Shown here: one piece after another, positions 28,875 to 39,746 of the stretch | Layout of the letters: each line of letters begins with the position of its first letter | Numbering within the stretch: the first letter of the stretch is position 1 | NCBI GenBank assembly: GCA_002718155.1 | Contig: PBDS01000030.1 | Coordinates: 9,660 to 71,750 of the forward strand | Direction of reading: 5' to 3' | Length of the DNA: 62,091 nt | DNA from: Pseudomonadota bacterium | GTDB taxonomy: Bacteria; Pseudomonadota; Gammaproteobacteria; Arenicellales; UBA868 | The notes under the pieces: model-generated | What the model was told of the DNA's origin: nothing | Database searches by the model: none | What the model saw: the letters and a program-made list of their open reading frames with translations, nothing else | Program-made: the position numbers and the translations under genes

Positions 28875-30130
28875 GTGTGGAATATTTCCCTGGCTTTGTC
28901 GATGGCGGCAAACAGTGAATCGATTTCAGCCCTGGTGTTGTACAGCGCAAAGGTCGCCCGGGCCGTGGCCGGCACAGCGTAATGTTCCATGACCGGCATT
29001 GCACAGTGATGACCGGTGCGGATTGCCACGCCCTCGTGATCAAGGATCGTACCGAGGTCATGGGCATGTATGCCCTGCAGCTCAAACGACAGGATGCCGG
29101 CTTTCCCGGGTGCATTGCCAAAGACCCGCATCCCGGATACACGCTCGGTCTGGGCGGTTGCGTAGTCCAGCAGTTTGTGTACATGTGCCGCGATGCGATC
29201 CATACCCAACTTTGAGACATAATCGACAGCTTCTCCCAATCCGATGGCGCCCGCAATGTGAGGCGTTCCAGCCTCGAACTTGTAGGGCAGGTCGTTGTAG
29301 GTCGAGCCCGAAAATCGGACACTCTTAATCATATCGCCGCCGCCCTGCCAGGGTGGCATCGCATCCAGCAACGCTTCTCTTCCATATAGCACCCCAATGC
29401 CGGTCGGACCATAGAGTTTGTGTCCGGAAAATGCATAGAAATCGCAATCCAGTGCCATAAGATCGATCGCGCTGTGGGGCACAGCCTGGGCACCGTCAAT
29501 CAGAACCACCGCTCCGGCCTCGTGCGCCATCCGGATGATTTGGTGTACCGGATTGACGGTCCCCAAGGTATTGGAGACATGGGTCAAGGCGACAATACGC
29601 GTCTGGCTGGACAGCAACTCTTTGAACCGGGCCATGATCAGTTCGCCATTGTCATCAAACGGCACAACCTTCAGTGTGGCGCCGGTCTGGCCACACAGCA
29701 GTTGCCAGGGAACAATGTTGGCATGATGTTCCATCTCGGTCACTAAAACTTCGTCTGATGACGCCAGCCGCGATCGCCCATAGCTCTGGGCCACGAGATT
29801 GATGGCCTCGGTTGTTCCACGGGTGAAGACAATTTCCCGAACCGACCTGGCATTGACAAAACTGCGGACTTTCTCTCGTGCACCCTCGAAAGCGTCGGTT
29901 GCCCTTTGACTCAGCGTGTGGACACCACGGTGCACGTTGGCGTGATCACGACGCTCGTATGCCTGGACCGCATCGATGACCTGTTCTGGTTTCTGTGAAC
30001 TGGCACCACTGTCGAGATAAACCAGCGGTCGACCATTGACCTTTTGATGCAGTGCCGGAAAATCTTTTCGAACCGACTCGACATCCAGCGGGCACAGGGT
30101 TGCGTCGGGAGTGGCCTGTGCTTGGTTCAT
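28871..30130 (-). CDS. sufS: Cysteine desulfurase SufS
   Basis: PLVYLDSGASSQKPEQVIDA; FYAFSGHKLYGPTGIGVLYG; RTGHHCAMPVMEHY; start chosen at MNQAQATP. Confidence 0.94.
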   Translation of the reverse strand: MNQAQATPDATLCPLDVESVRKDFPALHQKVNGRPLVYLDSGASSQKPEQVIDAVQAYERRDHANVHRGVHTLSQRATDAFEGAREKVRSFVNARSVREIVFTRGTTEAINLVAQSYGRSRLASSDEVLVTEMEHHANIVPWQLLCGQTGATLKVVPFDDNGELIMARFKELLSSQTRIVALTHVSNTLGTVNPVHQIIRMAHEAGAVVLIDGAQAVPHSAIDLMALDCDFYAFSGHKLYGPTGIGVLYGREALLDAMPPWQGGGDMIKSVRFSGSTYNDLPYKFEAGTPHIAGAIGLGEAVDYVSKLGMDRIAAHVHKLLDYATAQTERVSGMRVFGNAPGKAGILSFELQGIHAHDLGTILDHEGVAIRTGHHCAMPVMEHYAVPATARATFALYNTRAEIDSLFAAIDKAREIFHT

Positions 30131-31458
30131 GAGACGACCCGCTCCACGCTCGAAAGCCGGTGGCTCACGCAATGATCGAGATGCAGTCGAAGGTTGTCCA
30201 GCTCGATCCGCTCCAGGATCTCACCTGCAAAGGCGTGGGTGAGTATTCCGCGGGCTTGGCTCTCGCCAATTCCCCGGGAGCGCAGGTAGAGAACCGCCAT
30301 CTCGTCCAGCTGACCGACCGTCGCACCGTGGCTGCACTTGACATCATCAGCGTAGATCTCCAGTTGTGGCTTGGTGTCTACCTCGGCCTCCCGGGACAGC
30401 AGGAGGTTCTGGTTGTTCTGTTCGGAGTCGGTCTGCTGCGCACCAGCCTGGACCGTGATCCGGCCATGAAAGACCGCCCGTGATCGGTCATTGAGAATGC
30501 CCTTGTACAACTCACGACTCCGGGCGCTGGGACTGTTGTGGACCACGTGGGTGTGGTTGTCGATGTGGCAACGCCCACGAGCAAGATAAAGACCAGCCAG
30601 ATCGACTGTGGCACCCGAAGCATCCAGATTGACCAGTACGTCGTTCCGCACCAGCGAGCCACCCAACGTTATCGAGCAGGCATCGAGCCGGCTGTCACCA
30701 CCCAGCCTGGCAAACAGACCACCGACGTGGAAACTACGCGAACTCTCATCGGTGATTCGCTGATGTGTCAGCTGAGCATCTTCTTCGAGGATCACCTCGC
30801 TGACCGCGTTAGTCAATGAGCGAGCCTCGACTACAGACAGGTAGCGCTCGATCACGCTGGCGTGGCTGCCTGGTCGACCGACAATGAGATTACGTGGCAT
30901 ACCCAATCGATCCTCACCAGCACAGGCACAGATGAAAACCAGCTCCACCGGCTTGTCCAACACGATTCCGGGACCGATATCCAGATACGCCCCGTCGGCG
31001 ATAAACGACGAATTCATTGCCGTAAACCCGTGCGGTGAAGTCGGCAGGGCCGAGCCCAAAAGATTTTCAAGCTTCGCGCTGTCGGCACGAAGGATCTCTG
31101 CCACACTGGCGATGGTCACCCCCGCCGGCAACCCGTCACAGCTCGACAGTTCCCGAACCAGGATGCCGTCAGCAAAGACCAGCCGGTAACTGTTCAGCCC
31201 AGGCAGTTGTATGCTTTCAAGGAAATCCTGATCATTCCAGCCAGACGACCCCGAGACAGGGTCAAACGTTGACCGGGTTATGGGCCGGATGTTGGTGTAT
31301 TTCCAATCTTCCTGGCGGGGGGTTGGCAGACCGACTCCTTCGAGTAACGATCTGGCTTGATTACGGCGAATGTCCAGCCACGCGGTACCTACAGCCGGAA
31401 GGTTGGCCAACCGCTGGGCGGCAAGATAGTCCTCGGCAGTTGAAACAGCCTGGCTCAT
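30127..31458 (-). CDS. sufD: Fe-S cluster assembly protein SufD
   Basis: DVKCSHGATVGQLDEMAVLYLRSRGIGESQARGILTHAFAGEIL; start chosen at MSQAVSTAEDY. Confidence 0.94.
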   Translation of the reverse strand: MSQAVSTAEDYLAAQRLANLPAVGTAWLDIRRNQARSLLEGVGLPTPRQEDWKYTNIRPITRSTFDPVSGSSGWNDQDFLESIQLPGLNSYRLVFADGILVRELSSCDGLPAGVTIASVAEILRADSAKLENLLGSALPTSPHGFTAMNSSFIADGAYLDIGPGIVLDKPVELVFICACAGEDRLGMPRNLIVGRPGSHASVIERYLSVVEARSLTNAVSEVILEEDAQLTHQRITDESSRSFHVGGLFARLGGDSRLDACSITLGGSLVRNDVLVNLDASGATVDLAGLYLARGRCHIDNHTHVVHNSPSARSRELYKGILNDRSRAVFHGRITVQAGAQQTDSEQNNQNLLLSREAEVDTKPQLEIYADDVKCSHGATVGQLDEMAVLYLRSRGIGESQARGILTHAFAGEILERIELDNLRLHLDHCVSHRLSSVERVVS

Positions 31459-31462
31459 TCTG

Positions 31463-32233
31463 TCACAGCGCCGTTTCAGCACTCGGCGAAACCGACTGCT
31501 CGACCCAGCCGTATCCGCGTTCTTCCAACTCCAGCGCAAGCTCCTTGCCGCCGGATTTGAGTACCCTGCCACCTGCAAGCACGTGGACGTGATCGGGAAC
31601 GATGAAATCCAGCAACCGCTGGTAGTGGGTGACCAGTACGATCGCCCGGTCCTTGCCGCGCAGCCCGTTCACACCTGATGCGACTACTTTTAAAGCATCT
31701 ATGTCCAGACCAGAATCGGTCTCATCCAGCATTGCCAGGCGCGGTTCGAGTAGCGCCATCTGGAGAATTTCGTTGCGTTTTTTCTCACCGCCTGAAAATC
31801 CTACATTGACCGGCCGGTGTAGAAACTCCTCCTTCATCTCCACCAGTTTGAGCTTTTCCCGAACCAACTTCAGAAAGTCTATGGCATCGAGTTCCTCATC
31901 ACCGCGGTGCTTACGGATCGCATTAACCGCGGCCTTGAGCATATAGACGTTGTTCACACCGGGAATTTCCACCGGGTATTGAAAAGCAAGAAAAATGCCC
32001 TGTCGCGCCCGATCTTCCGGCGCCAGTTCCAACAGATTCTGACCCTCGAAAACAACAGAACCCGAGGTGATTTCGTAACCCTCGCGACCCGCGATGACGT
32101 TTGCCAGAGTGCTTTTACCGGAACCGTTAGGTCCCATGATCGCGTGGACCTCGCCAGCGTTGACCTGAAGACTGAGCCCTTTCAGGATTGGCTCGTCAGC
32201 GACCGCAACATTAAGATTTTCAACATTCAGCAC
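31463..32233 (-). CDS. sufC: Fe-S cluster assembly ATPase SufC
   Basis: HAIMGPNGSGKSTLANVIAG Walker A; VGFSGGEKKRNEILQMALLEPRLAMLDETDSGLDIDAL. Confidence 0.96.
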   Translation of the reverse strand: MLNVENLNVAVADEPILKGLSLQVNAGEVHAIMGPNGSGKSTLANVIAGREGYEITSGSVVFEGQNLLELAPEDRARQGIFLAFQYPVEIPGVNNVYMLKAAVNAIRKHRGDEELDAIDFLKLVREKLKLVEMKEEFLHRPVNVGFSGGEKKRNEILQMALLEPRLAMLDETDSGLDIDALKVVASGVNGLRGKDRAIVLVTHYQRLLDFIVPDHVHVLAGGRVLKSGGKELALELEERGYGWVEQSVSPSAETAL

Positions 32234-32280
32234 TTGGTTTTCTCCTACCGTCGATTGGTGATTTCACTGCATCTTCACAA

Positions 32281-33729
32281 TCAACCGACCGCACCCTCCA
32301 GGCTGATACCTAGCAATGCCTGTGCCTCTACCGCAAACTCCATCGGCAACTCCTTGAATACTTCCTTGCAGAATCCGTTGACAATCATCGAGACCGCGTC
32401 TTCTTCCGACAGCCCTCGCTGACGGCAGTAAAATAACTGGTCTTCTCCGATCTTTGATGTGCTTGCCTCGTGCTCGACGATCGCCGTCGGGTTTCTGACC
32501 TCCAGATAAGGAAACGTATGTGCCCCGCACCGATTGCCCATCAAAAGAGAATCACACTGAGAGTAGTTCCGTGCATTTTCGGCGCCCTTTAGTACCTTGA
32601 CCAGACCGCGATAGGCGTTCTGGCCACGACCTGCCGAAATGCCCTTGGAGATAATGGTGCTGCTGGTCTCCCGGCCGATGTGAACCATCTTGGTTCCAGT
32701 ATCGGCCTGCTGACAGTTGTTGGTCAGCGCCACAGAGTAGAACTCTCCGCTCGATCGATCACCTTCCAACAACACGCTCGGGTATTTCCAGGTGATCGCC
32801 GACCCGGTCTCTACCTGGGTCCACGAAATCTTGGCATCGTCACCCCGACAGGCACCACGCTTGGTGACAAAATTGTAAATGCCCCCGCGGCCCTCCTCAT
32901 CACCGGGATACCAGTTCTGCACAGTCGAGTACTTGATCTGAGCTCCCTTCATAGCGACCAGCTCGACCACTGCGGCGTGTAACTGGTTCTCATCGCGCAT
33001 CGGCGCTGTGCATCCCTCAAGATAGCTGACATAACTGTCTTCGTCGGCAATGATCAGGGTCCGTTCAAACTGGCCTGTGTTCAACGCATTAATCCTGAAG
33101 TACGTCGACAGTTCCATCGGGCAGCGCACCCCTTTGGGGATGTAAACGAATGAGCCGTCGCTGAAAACAGCCGAATTAAGGGCGGCGTAGAAATTATCAC
33201 CGGTGGGTACGACCGTTCCCAGATACCGACTCACCAGTTCCGGGTGCTCCTGCACAGCCTCAGAAAATGGACAAAAGATTACCCCCGCTTCGGCAAGCTT
33301 ACTTTTGAACGTAGTCGCCACTGATACACTGTCGAATACTGCATCTACTGCGACACCAGCCAAGAATTTCTGTTCTTCCAACGGTATGCCAAGCTTGTTG
33401 TAAGTCTCCAGAAGTTTCGGGTCCACCTCATCGAGACTCTGCGGACCATCTGCCTGGCTGCGCGGGGCCGAGTAGTAGCTGATTCCCTGAAAGTCGATCG
33501 GTGCGTAATCGACATGGGCCCAGGCCGGTTCGTTCATACCCTGCCAACGGCGAAACGCGTCCAGCCGCCAGTCGAGCATGAACTCCGGCTCGTTCTTCTT
33601 GGCCGAGAGTTTGCGGATCACCCCCTCATCAAGGCCGGGCGGCAGAGTATCCGCCTCGATCTCGGTGACGAAACCTTCCTTGTATTCCCGTCCGATCAGG
33701 TCACTGATTTTTGTCGCTGAAGAACTCAT
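32281..33729 (-). CDS. sufB: Fe-S cluster assembly protein SufB
   Basis: [41 protein letters not shown]; start chosen at [11 protein letters not shown]. Confidence 0.95.
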   Translation of the reverse strand: MSSSATKISDLIGREYKEGFVTEIEADTLPPGLDEGVIRKLSAKKNEPEFMLDWRLDAFRRWQGMNEPAWAHVDYAPIDFQGISYYSAPRSQADGPQSLDEVDPKLLETYNKLGIPLEEQKFLAGVAVDAVFDSVSVATTFKSKLAEAGVIFCPFSEAVQEHPELVSRYLGTVVPTGDNFYAALNSAVFSDGSFVYIPKGVRCPMELSTYFRINALNTGQFERTLIIADEDSYVSYLEGCTAPMRDENQLHAAVVELVAMKGAQIKYSTVQNWYPGDEEGRGGIYNFVTKRGACRGDDAKISWTQVETGSAITWKYPSVLLEGDRSSGEFYSVALTNNCQQADTGTKMVHIGRETSSTIISKGISAGRGQNAYRGLVKVLKGAENARNYSQCDSLLMGNRCGAHTFPYLEVRNPTAIVEHEASTSKIGEDQLFYCRQRGLSEEDAVSMIVNGFCKEVFKELPMEFAVEAQALLGISLEGAVG

Positions 33730-33804
33730 TTCCCTGGGCCTTTCCAAAGGTTCGCCTTCAGACCTGCAAAGCGAGGCGTGATACCTCGACCACGAGAACC
33801 CCAA

Positions 33805-34317
33805 TCAGCATCGGATCGTGCCGGTCAACCGATCGGAATCGACAACGATCGACTGCAAAGAACCGCCCTGTAGTCCTTGTCGATTCGATTCCTGGCGCTC
33901 TGCCACAGCCTGGACCTCCGGCCGACGGACCAGGTTTTTCAACGTGATACCGTCCAGAAACCGATAAATCTCCTGGCTGAGTTCGGCCCAAAGCTCATGG
34001 GTCAGGCACTTTTCGCCATCCTGACAGTTGGCCTCACCAGCGCACCGAGTCATGTCAGCTTTTTCGTCCACCGCCCCAATGATTGCAGCGATCGAGATCT
34101 CGCCCGCGTCCTTGGCCAGCCGGTAGCCCCCGCCCGGGCCCCGGGTCCCTCTGACCAGGGCATCGCGACGCAATTTGGCGAACAGTTGCTCAAGATAAGA
34201 CAGCGAGATCTCCTGATTGACGGCAATGTCCTGCAGCGTCACCGGTCGCTTGCCCTGATTAAGTGCAAGATCCAGCATGGCAGTTACGGCATAACGACCC
34301 TTGGTAGTCAAACGCAT
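33805..34317 (-). CDS. Rrf2 family Fe-S-responsive transcriptional regulator (IscR/SUF regulator type)
   Basis: MRLTTKGRYAVTAMLDLAL; three-Cys cluster CAGEANCQDGEKCLTHELW; first gene of suf operon. Confidence 0.9.
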   Translation of the reverse strand: MRLTTKGRYAVTAMLDLALNQGKRPVTLQDIAVNQEISLSYLEQLFAKLRRDALVRGTRGPGGGYRLAKDAGEISIAAIIGAVDEKADMTRCAGEANCQDGEKCLTHELWAELSQEIYRFLDGITLKNLVRRPEVQAVAERQESNRQGLQGGSLQSIVVDSDRLTGTIRC

Positions 34318-34444
34318 GATTTCCCCTTTGCCGGTTAACGGCGTGTCGCGAGCGAGGCAGAAGCTGACAACTGTCAGGCCCCTGGCATCGCTATCAGATT
34401 GAATCGAGTACAAAAACCCATTGAACGCTCAAATCCTGAGGAAA

Positions 34445-34473
34445 ATTATAAGGATTATCTTGCAAATAACCAA
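34445..34473 (-). promoter_or_regulatory. Candidate sigma70 promoter for the rrf2-suf operon
   Basis: Minus strand TTGGTT-N17-TATAAT between ubiB and the Rrf2 start. Confidence 0.55.
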
Positions 34474-34501
34474 GTGTTTCTGTCAACTTTTTGTTAGATG
34501 C

Positions 34502-36208
34502 TCAGATACGCGGCCGAGTCGAGCCGTTCTTTGGTCCAGTAAAGGTCGGGTTCTGCCGCTGCCCGGCAAACCAACCGAACACGACCAAGAGAACACCACC
34601 GGCACCGACCAGGCCACTGACCAAGTTCAACTCGACCGGGCGGGCAGGCTCTGCGAGCACGGCCAGGATCGCTGCGACCAACAGCAAAATACAGCCCACC
34701 AGAATACTCGCGAAGCGACGCTGGCTGGACCTGAATTCTTGCCGCAAACTGTCGATCTCGTCGGAATATGCCCCGGGTGCCTGGTTTTCTTCGTGCATAC
34801 GACGTAACACACCGTGCGCCAGGGCAGGCAGCTCGGGCAACAACGGGACAATCTGCGGCCACTGCTGGCGCAGGTCGCGCAACAGCGCCCGTGGACCGAT
34901 CTGTTCTCGCATCCAGCGTTCCAAGAAGGGCTTGGCTGTTTCCCACAGGTCCAGTTGAGGGTACAGCTGTCGGCCCAGTCCTTCGATGTTCAGCAGCGTC
35001 TTCTGCAACAGGATCAGTTGTGGCTGGACAGGCATATTGAATCGTCGCGCCACTTGGAAAAGCCTTATCACCAGGCGGCCGAATGAAATCTCGCTGATCG
35101 GCTTGGCAAAGATCGGCTCACAGACGGTTCGGACTGCCGATTCGAACTCTTCTGCGGGGGTGTTCGAAGGCACCCAACCGGCCCGGATGTGTGCTTGTGC
35201 AACCGCCCGGTAATCACGGTTGAAAAATGCCAGAAAGTTCTCGGCAAGATAACGCTTGTCCGACTCGTTCAGGGTGCCCATGATGCCAAAATCAACGGCC
35301 CGGTATTGTCCGTCAGGACCAACGAATATGTTTCCCGGGTGCATGTCCGCATGAAAGAAGCCGTCGCGAAATGCCTGGGTGAAAAAGATCTCGACCCCAT
35401 TGTGTGCCAGCTGTTTCATATCGACACCGGCATTGCGGATGGCATCGACATCGCGGATAGGAATGCCGCCAACCCGTTCCATCACCATGACATCGCGCCG
35501 TGTATGCTCCCAATAGACCTGCGGGACATAGATGATGTCGGAGTCGGGGAAATTGTGTCGCAGCTGAGTCGCATTGGCAGCTTCGCGCATCAGGTCCATC
35601 TCGTCATAAATGGTCTTGTGGTATTGGTCGACGATCTCAACCGGACGCAGGCGCCTGCCTTCTGACCAGTGCTTGTCCGCCAGATGGGCCAGAGCATAGA
35701 GTAGGTCGAGGTCCTGATCGATCACGTTCTTGATCCCGGGCCGCAACACTTTGACGACCACGTCAGTCCCGTCACACAGCTTCGCTGAGTGCACTTGCGC
35801 AACCGAAGCCGATGCTATCGGCTGGCCGTCGAAATCAGACAGGTGTTCCTCCAACGCAACGCCGTAGGACAACTCGATCACCGCACGTGCCTGGTCACCC
35901 GGGAAAGGCTCCACGTCATCCTGGAGCCGAATCAGTTCGACGGCGATGTCATCGGGAATCAGATCCGGGCGGGTTGACAACAGTTGACCGAACTTCACGA
36001 AGATCGGGCCGAGTTCTTCAAGAGCCTCACGCAGTCTCTGCCCGCGCGATTTGTCCAGTTTGCGTGACCAGTAGCCTGGCAGCAGGTAGAGCAGATAGCG
36101 ATACGCTCTGAACAGATGCAGTGTCGTGACAAACTCGTCCAGCCCGTGCCGCACCAAGATCCGCACGATTCGAAACAACCGCCCTGTCTGTCGCCAGCCT
36201 ACGACCAA
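34502..36208 (-). CDS. ubiB: UbiB kinase-like ubiquinone biosynthesis protein
   Basis: LGPIFVKFGQLLSTRPDLIP; PIASASVAQVHSAKL; FFHADMHPGNIFV; C-terminal TM pair. Confidence 0.94.
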   Translation of the reverse strand: MVVGWRQTGRLFRIVRILVRHGLDEFVTTLHLFRAYRYLLYLLPGYWSRKLDKSRGQRLREALEELGPIFVKFGQLLSTRPDLIPDDIAVELIRLQDDVEPFPGDQARAVIELSYGVALEEHLSDFDGQPIASASVAQVHSAKLCDGTDVVVKVLRPGIKNVIDQDLDLLYALAHLADKHWSEGRRLRPVEIVDQYHKTIYDEMDLMREAANATQLRHNFPDSDIIYVPQVYWEHTRRDVMVMERVGGIPIRDVDAIRNAGVDMKQLAHNGVEIFFTQAFRDGFFHADMHPGNIFVGPDGQYRAVDFGIMGTLNESDKRYLAENFLAFFNRDYRAVAQAHIRAGWVPSNTPAEEFESAVRTVCEPIFAKPISEISFGRLVIRLFQVARRFNMPVQPQLILLQKTLLNIEGLGRQLYPQLDLWETAKPFLERWMREQIGPRALLRDLRQQWPQIVPLLPELPALAHGVLRRMHEENQAPGAYSDEIDSLRQEFRSSQRRFASILVGCILLLVAAILAVLAEPARPVELNLVSGLVGAGGVLLVVFGWFAGQRQNPTFTGPKNGSTRPRI

Positions 36209-36211
36209 TCG

Positions 36212-36808
36212 TCAATCTCCGGGTGTTTGGCGTTCAAGCCCATGGACTCGCTGTTCCAGGCGGTCTGTACTCTCCCGAAGGCGGGCCACCTCGTTCAAGA
36301 ATCGCTCAAGCCGTGGGCCAGTCACCAACAGGCGTTTCTCTTCTTTCAGAGTTTCCCCGAAGGTCGCTGCAATCGATTCACCAGCCTGGTTCAGCCAGCC
36401 GGCGACGTCTCGAAAACCTGTAGCAATTTTTCTTGCCGGTGTGTCCCCGACGACCTGAGACAGTGCTTCCTCCAGGTCCAGTGAGCCGAGAACAACTCTG
36501 AGTTGTTCTGCAGTTTCTGGATCTCCGCTGACCTGCAGCGTTGCATCTTGCTGGAATGAACTTCGGATACTCGCAGCTGTACCTTGTAAGTAGTCCCCAA
36601 AGTGGCCACTGATAGTGACGTCCGCGGGTTGCTCTGATTCGCACCTCACTTGCACTCCATCTTTCCCAGGCAACACGTGGACTATTCGATTCAGATCGCT
36701 GATCTGCAGCGTAATCACTTTACCGATCAGCGGTTGCATCTTTTCCAGTGACACAGCATTCAGGGCGAGAACCCCGTTTATCGAGCGCTCCATTATCTGT
36801 TCTATCAT
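36212..36808 (-). CDS. ubiJ: UbiJ-like SCP2-domain ubiquinone biosynthesis accessory protein
   Basis: Position between ubiE and ubiB; SCP2-like N-terminus (NGVLALNAVSLEKMQPLIGKVITLQISDLNRIVHVLPGKDGV) and coiled-coil C-terminus. Confidence 0.85.
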   Translation of the reverse strand: MIEQIMERSINGVLALNAVSLEKMQPLIGKVITLQISDLNRIVHVLPGKDGVQVRCESEQPADVTISGHFGDYLQGTAASIRSSFQQDATLQVSGDPETAEQLRVVLGSLDLEEALSQVVGDTPARKIATGFRDVAGWLNQAGESIAATFGETLKEEKRLLVTGPRLERFLNEVARLRESTDRLEQRVHGLERQTPGD

Positions 36809-36840
36809 TACCCCAGGGCCTTGCTCGGCTCAGACAACGA

Positions 36841-37638
36841 TCAGTATCTGAATCCACAGTGCAATACCACGATCCCACCGCTGAGATTGTGGTAGCCCAC
36901 GTCGTCCAGACCAGAGGCCTGCATCATGTCTTTCAGGGTCTGCGGGTCTGGGTGGCGACGGATAGATTCAACCAGATACCGATAGCTCGCCTCATCGCCC
37001 GCAACAATTTTTCCAAGACGGGGAATGACGTTGAATGAGTAGAAATCGTAACACCGGGCCAGAAAATCGGCCTGCGGTCGCGAGAACTCTAGCACCAGTA
37101 AGCGACCGCCGGGACGAAGCATACTGGCCATCGACTCAAGGGCGGACGTGATCCGCGTGACATTGCGCAAACCAAACGCGATGCAGACGCAGTCGAACTG
37201 GCGATCTCTGAGCGGTAGATTCTCGGCATCACCGATCAGATAATCCACGTTACCAACGACACCCCCATCCACCAGTCGGGTTCGCCCTAGACCCAGCATC
37301 TCGGGGTTGATGTCAATTGCGACTACGCGGCCCCGTTCCCCGACCTCGTCAGCAAACCGGCGCGTCAGATCGCCTGTACCGGCAGCAACGTCGAGTACCT
37401 GTTGACCCGGCCGAACAGCACTGCGACTGATGAGAAAATCTTTCCACAGACGATGTCCACCCATCGACATCAGATCATTCATCAGATCGTAACGACGCGC
37501 GACCGATCGGAAAACATCGGCTACAAGCGGTGCTTTTTCATCTTGCGCCACTCTGGCAAAACCGAAGTCAGCCGTCGCGGGTCTGGTATCTTGTGTTTCC
37601 ACGATTACGGGCCATCTCCTGCGCCAGCGTGAGGACAC
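36841..37638 (-). CDS. ubiE: Ubiquinone/menaquinone C-methyltransferase
   Basis: YDLMNDLMSMGGHRLWKD; VLDVAAGTGDLTRRFA; CIAFGLRNVT. Confidence 0.95.
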   Translation of the reverse strand: MSSRWRRRWPVIVETQDTRPATADFGFARVAQDEKAPLVADVFRSVARRYDLMNDLMSMGGHRLWKDFLISRSAVRPGQQVLDVAAGTGDLTRRFADEVGERGRVVAIDINPEMLGLGRTRLVDGGVVGNVDYLIGDAENLPLRDRQFDCVCIAFGLRNVTRITSALESMASMLRPGGRLLVLEFSRPQADFLARCYDFYSFNVIPRLGKIVAGDEASYRYLVESIRRHPDPQTLKDMMQASGLDDVGYHNLSGGIVVLHCGFRY

Positions 37639-37664
37639 CTCGGGCGAACTTGAACAGACCCTTT

Positions 37665-38672
<1,008 letters not shown>

Positions 38673-39746
38673 TCAGCGTCGCCCGGGTTTTGTTGCTGAT
38701 GCTTTTTTCCGAGCACCCTTTTTAGCAGCAGCTTTCTTCACCACCTTCTTTACGGCCTTTGCCGCCAGCGGCTTTTTCTTAAGCGGTGCTTTTGCCGATG
38801 CCTTTTTCTGGGCACCCTTCTTGGCAGCGGCTTTCTTCGCCACCTTCTTTACGACCTTTGCTGCCACGGGCTTTTTCTTAAGCTTCTTGACTACTGGTTT
38901 CTTGGCAGTTCTGCTGCTCGACCCTTTTCCCGCAACTGCGTTTTTCTGTTTTCTGCCCTGATCGGAATCGATCGAGCGGTCTTCGTCACTCACTTCCTGA
39001 CGCACCACAGTACCGCCGCTGATCACCGTCACCATGGTGTCATTTGGGTCACGTCGCTTTTCAGCGACGGTAACCTTTTTCTCTAACGGACGAATCTCGG
39101 TATCAACAATCTCACAGATGCGCTCAAAGATCTTCACTGGATCCCCGCTGCCTTCGACCGTGCGCAACTTGTGTTGGGCCCTGAAATAGGTGATCAATGG
39201 TGCAGTGTCCCGGTCATACGCCTCCAGGCGAGCCCTTACTGATCGCTGATTGTCGTCCGATCTCTGGACAAAGTTTCGAGAACCACACTGGTCGCAGATA
39301 CCCCGTTTTGCCGGGGGTGAAAAGTACCGGTTGTAGGTTGCGCCACATTCACCACACTCAGTTCTACCGGTCGTCCGCTTTACCACCACGGCGGGATCCA
39401 GCGAAAAATGCAGCGCCAGCTGCAATGGTCGATTCATCCATCCAAGCCGGGTATCCAGTTGTTGGGCCTGAGGAATCGTCCGTGGGAATCCATCAAGGAT
39501 AAACCCACGTTTGCATTCGGAGCTGCGAAGCTGGTCGGTGACCGCATCGATGACGAGGTTGTCCGAGACCAGGTCACCACTTTTCATGATCGATTCGACC
39601 TTCCGGCCAAGTTCGGTTTTCTCCGCCACTGCCCGGCGCAGGATCTCGCCACTCGAGACCTGTGGTACGCGGTACTTCTCGGCCATGAGCCTGGCTTGGG
39701 TCCCTTTCCCGGAACCGGGTGCTCCCAACAACACAATTCGCATCAT
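38673..39746 (-). CDS. adk: Adenylate kinase with zinc-type lid and Lys/Ala-rich C-terminal extension
   Basis: IVLLGAPGSGKGTQARLMAEKY; FILDGFPRT; lid ECGECGATYN..CDQCGSRN; C-terminal AKKAAAKKGAQKKASAKAPLKKKPLAAKAVKKVVKKAAAKKGARKKASATKPGRR. Confidence 0.93.
   Translation of the reverse strand: MMRIVLLGAPGSGKGTQARLMAEKYRVPQVSSGEILRRAVAEKTELGRKVESIMKSGDLVSDNLVIDAVTDQLRSSECKRGFILDGFPRTIPQAQQLDTRLGWMNRPLQLALHFSLDPAVVVKRTTGRTECGECGATYNRYFSPPAKRGICDQCGSRNFVQRSDDNQRSVRARLEAYDRDTAPLITYFRAQHKLRTVEGSGDPVKIFERICEIVDTEIRPLEKKVTVAEKRRDPNDTMVTVISGGTVVRQEVSDEDRSIDSDQGRKQKNAVAGKGSSSRTAKKPVVKKLKKKPVAAKVVKKVAKKAAAKKGAQKKASAKAPLKKKPLAAKAVKKVVKKAAAKKGARKKASATKPGRR
38700..38897 (-). repeat. Two-copy imperfect ~99-bp tandem repeat encoding the basic tail of Adk (33-aa period; boundaries approximate)
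   Basis: Protein repeats KKKPVAAKVVKKVAKKAAAKKGAQKKASAKAPL / KKKPLAAKAVKKVVKKAAAKKGARKKASATKPGRR; DNA copies ...ctttcttcaccaccttctttacggcctttgccgccagcggctttttcttaag / ...ctttcttcgccaccttctttacgacctttgctgccacgggctttttcttaag. Confidence 0.85.
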
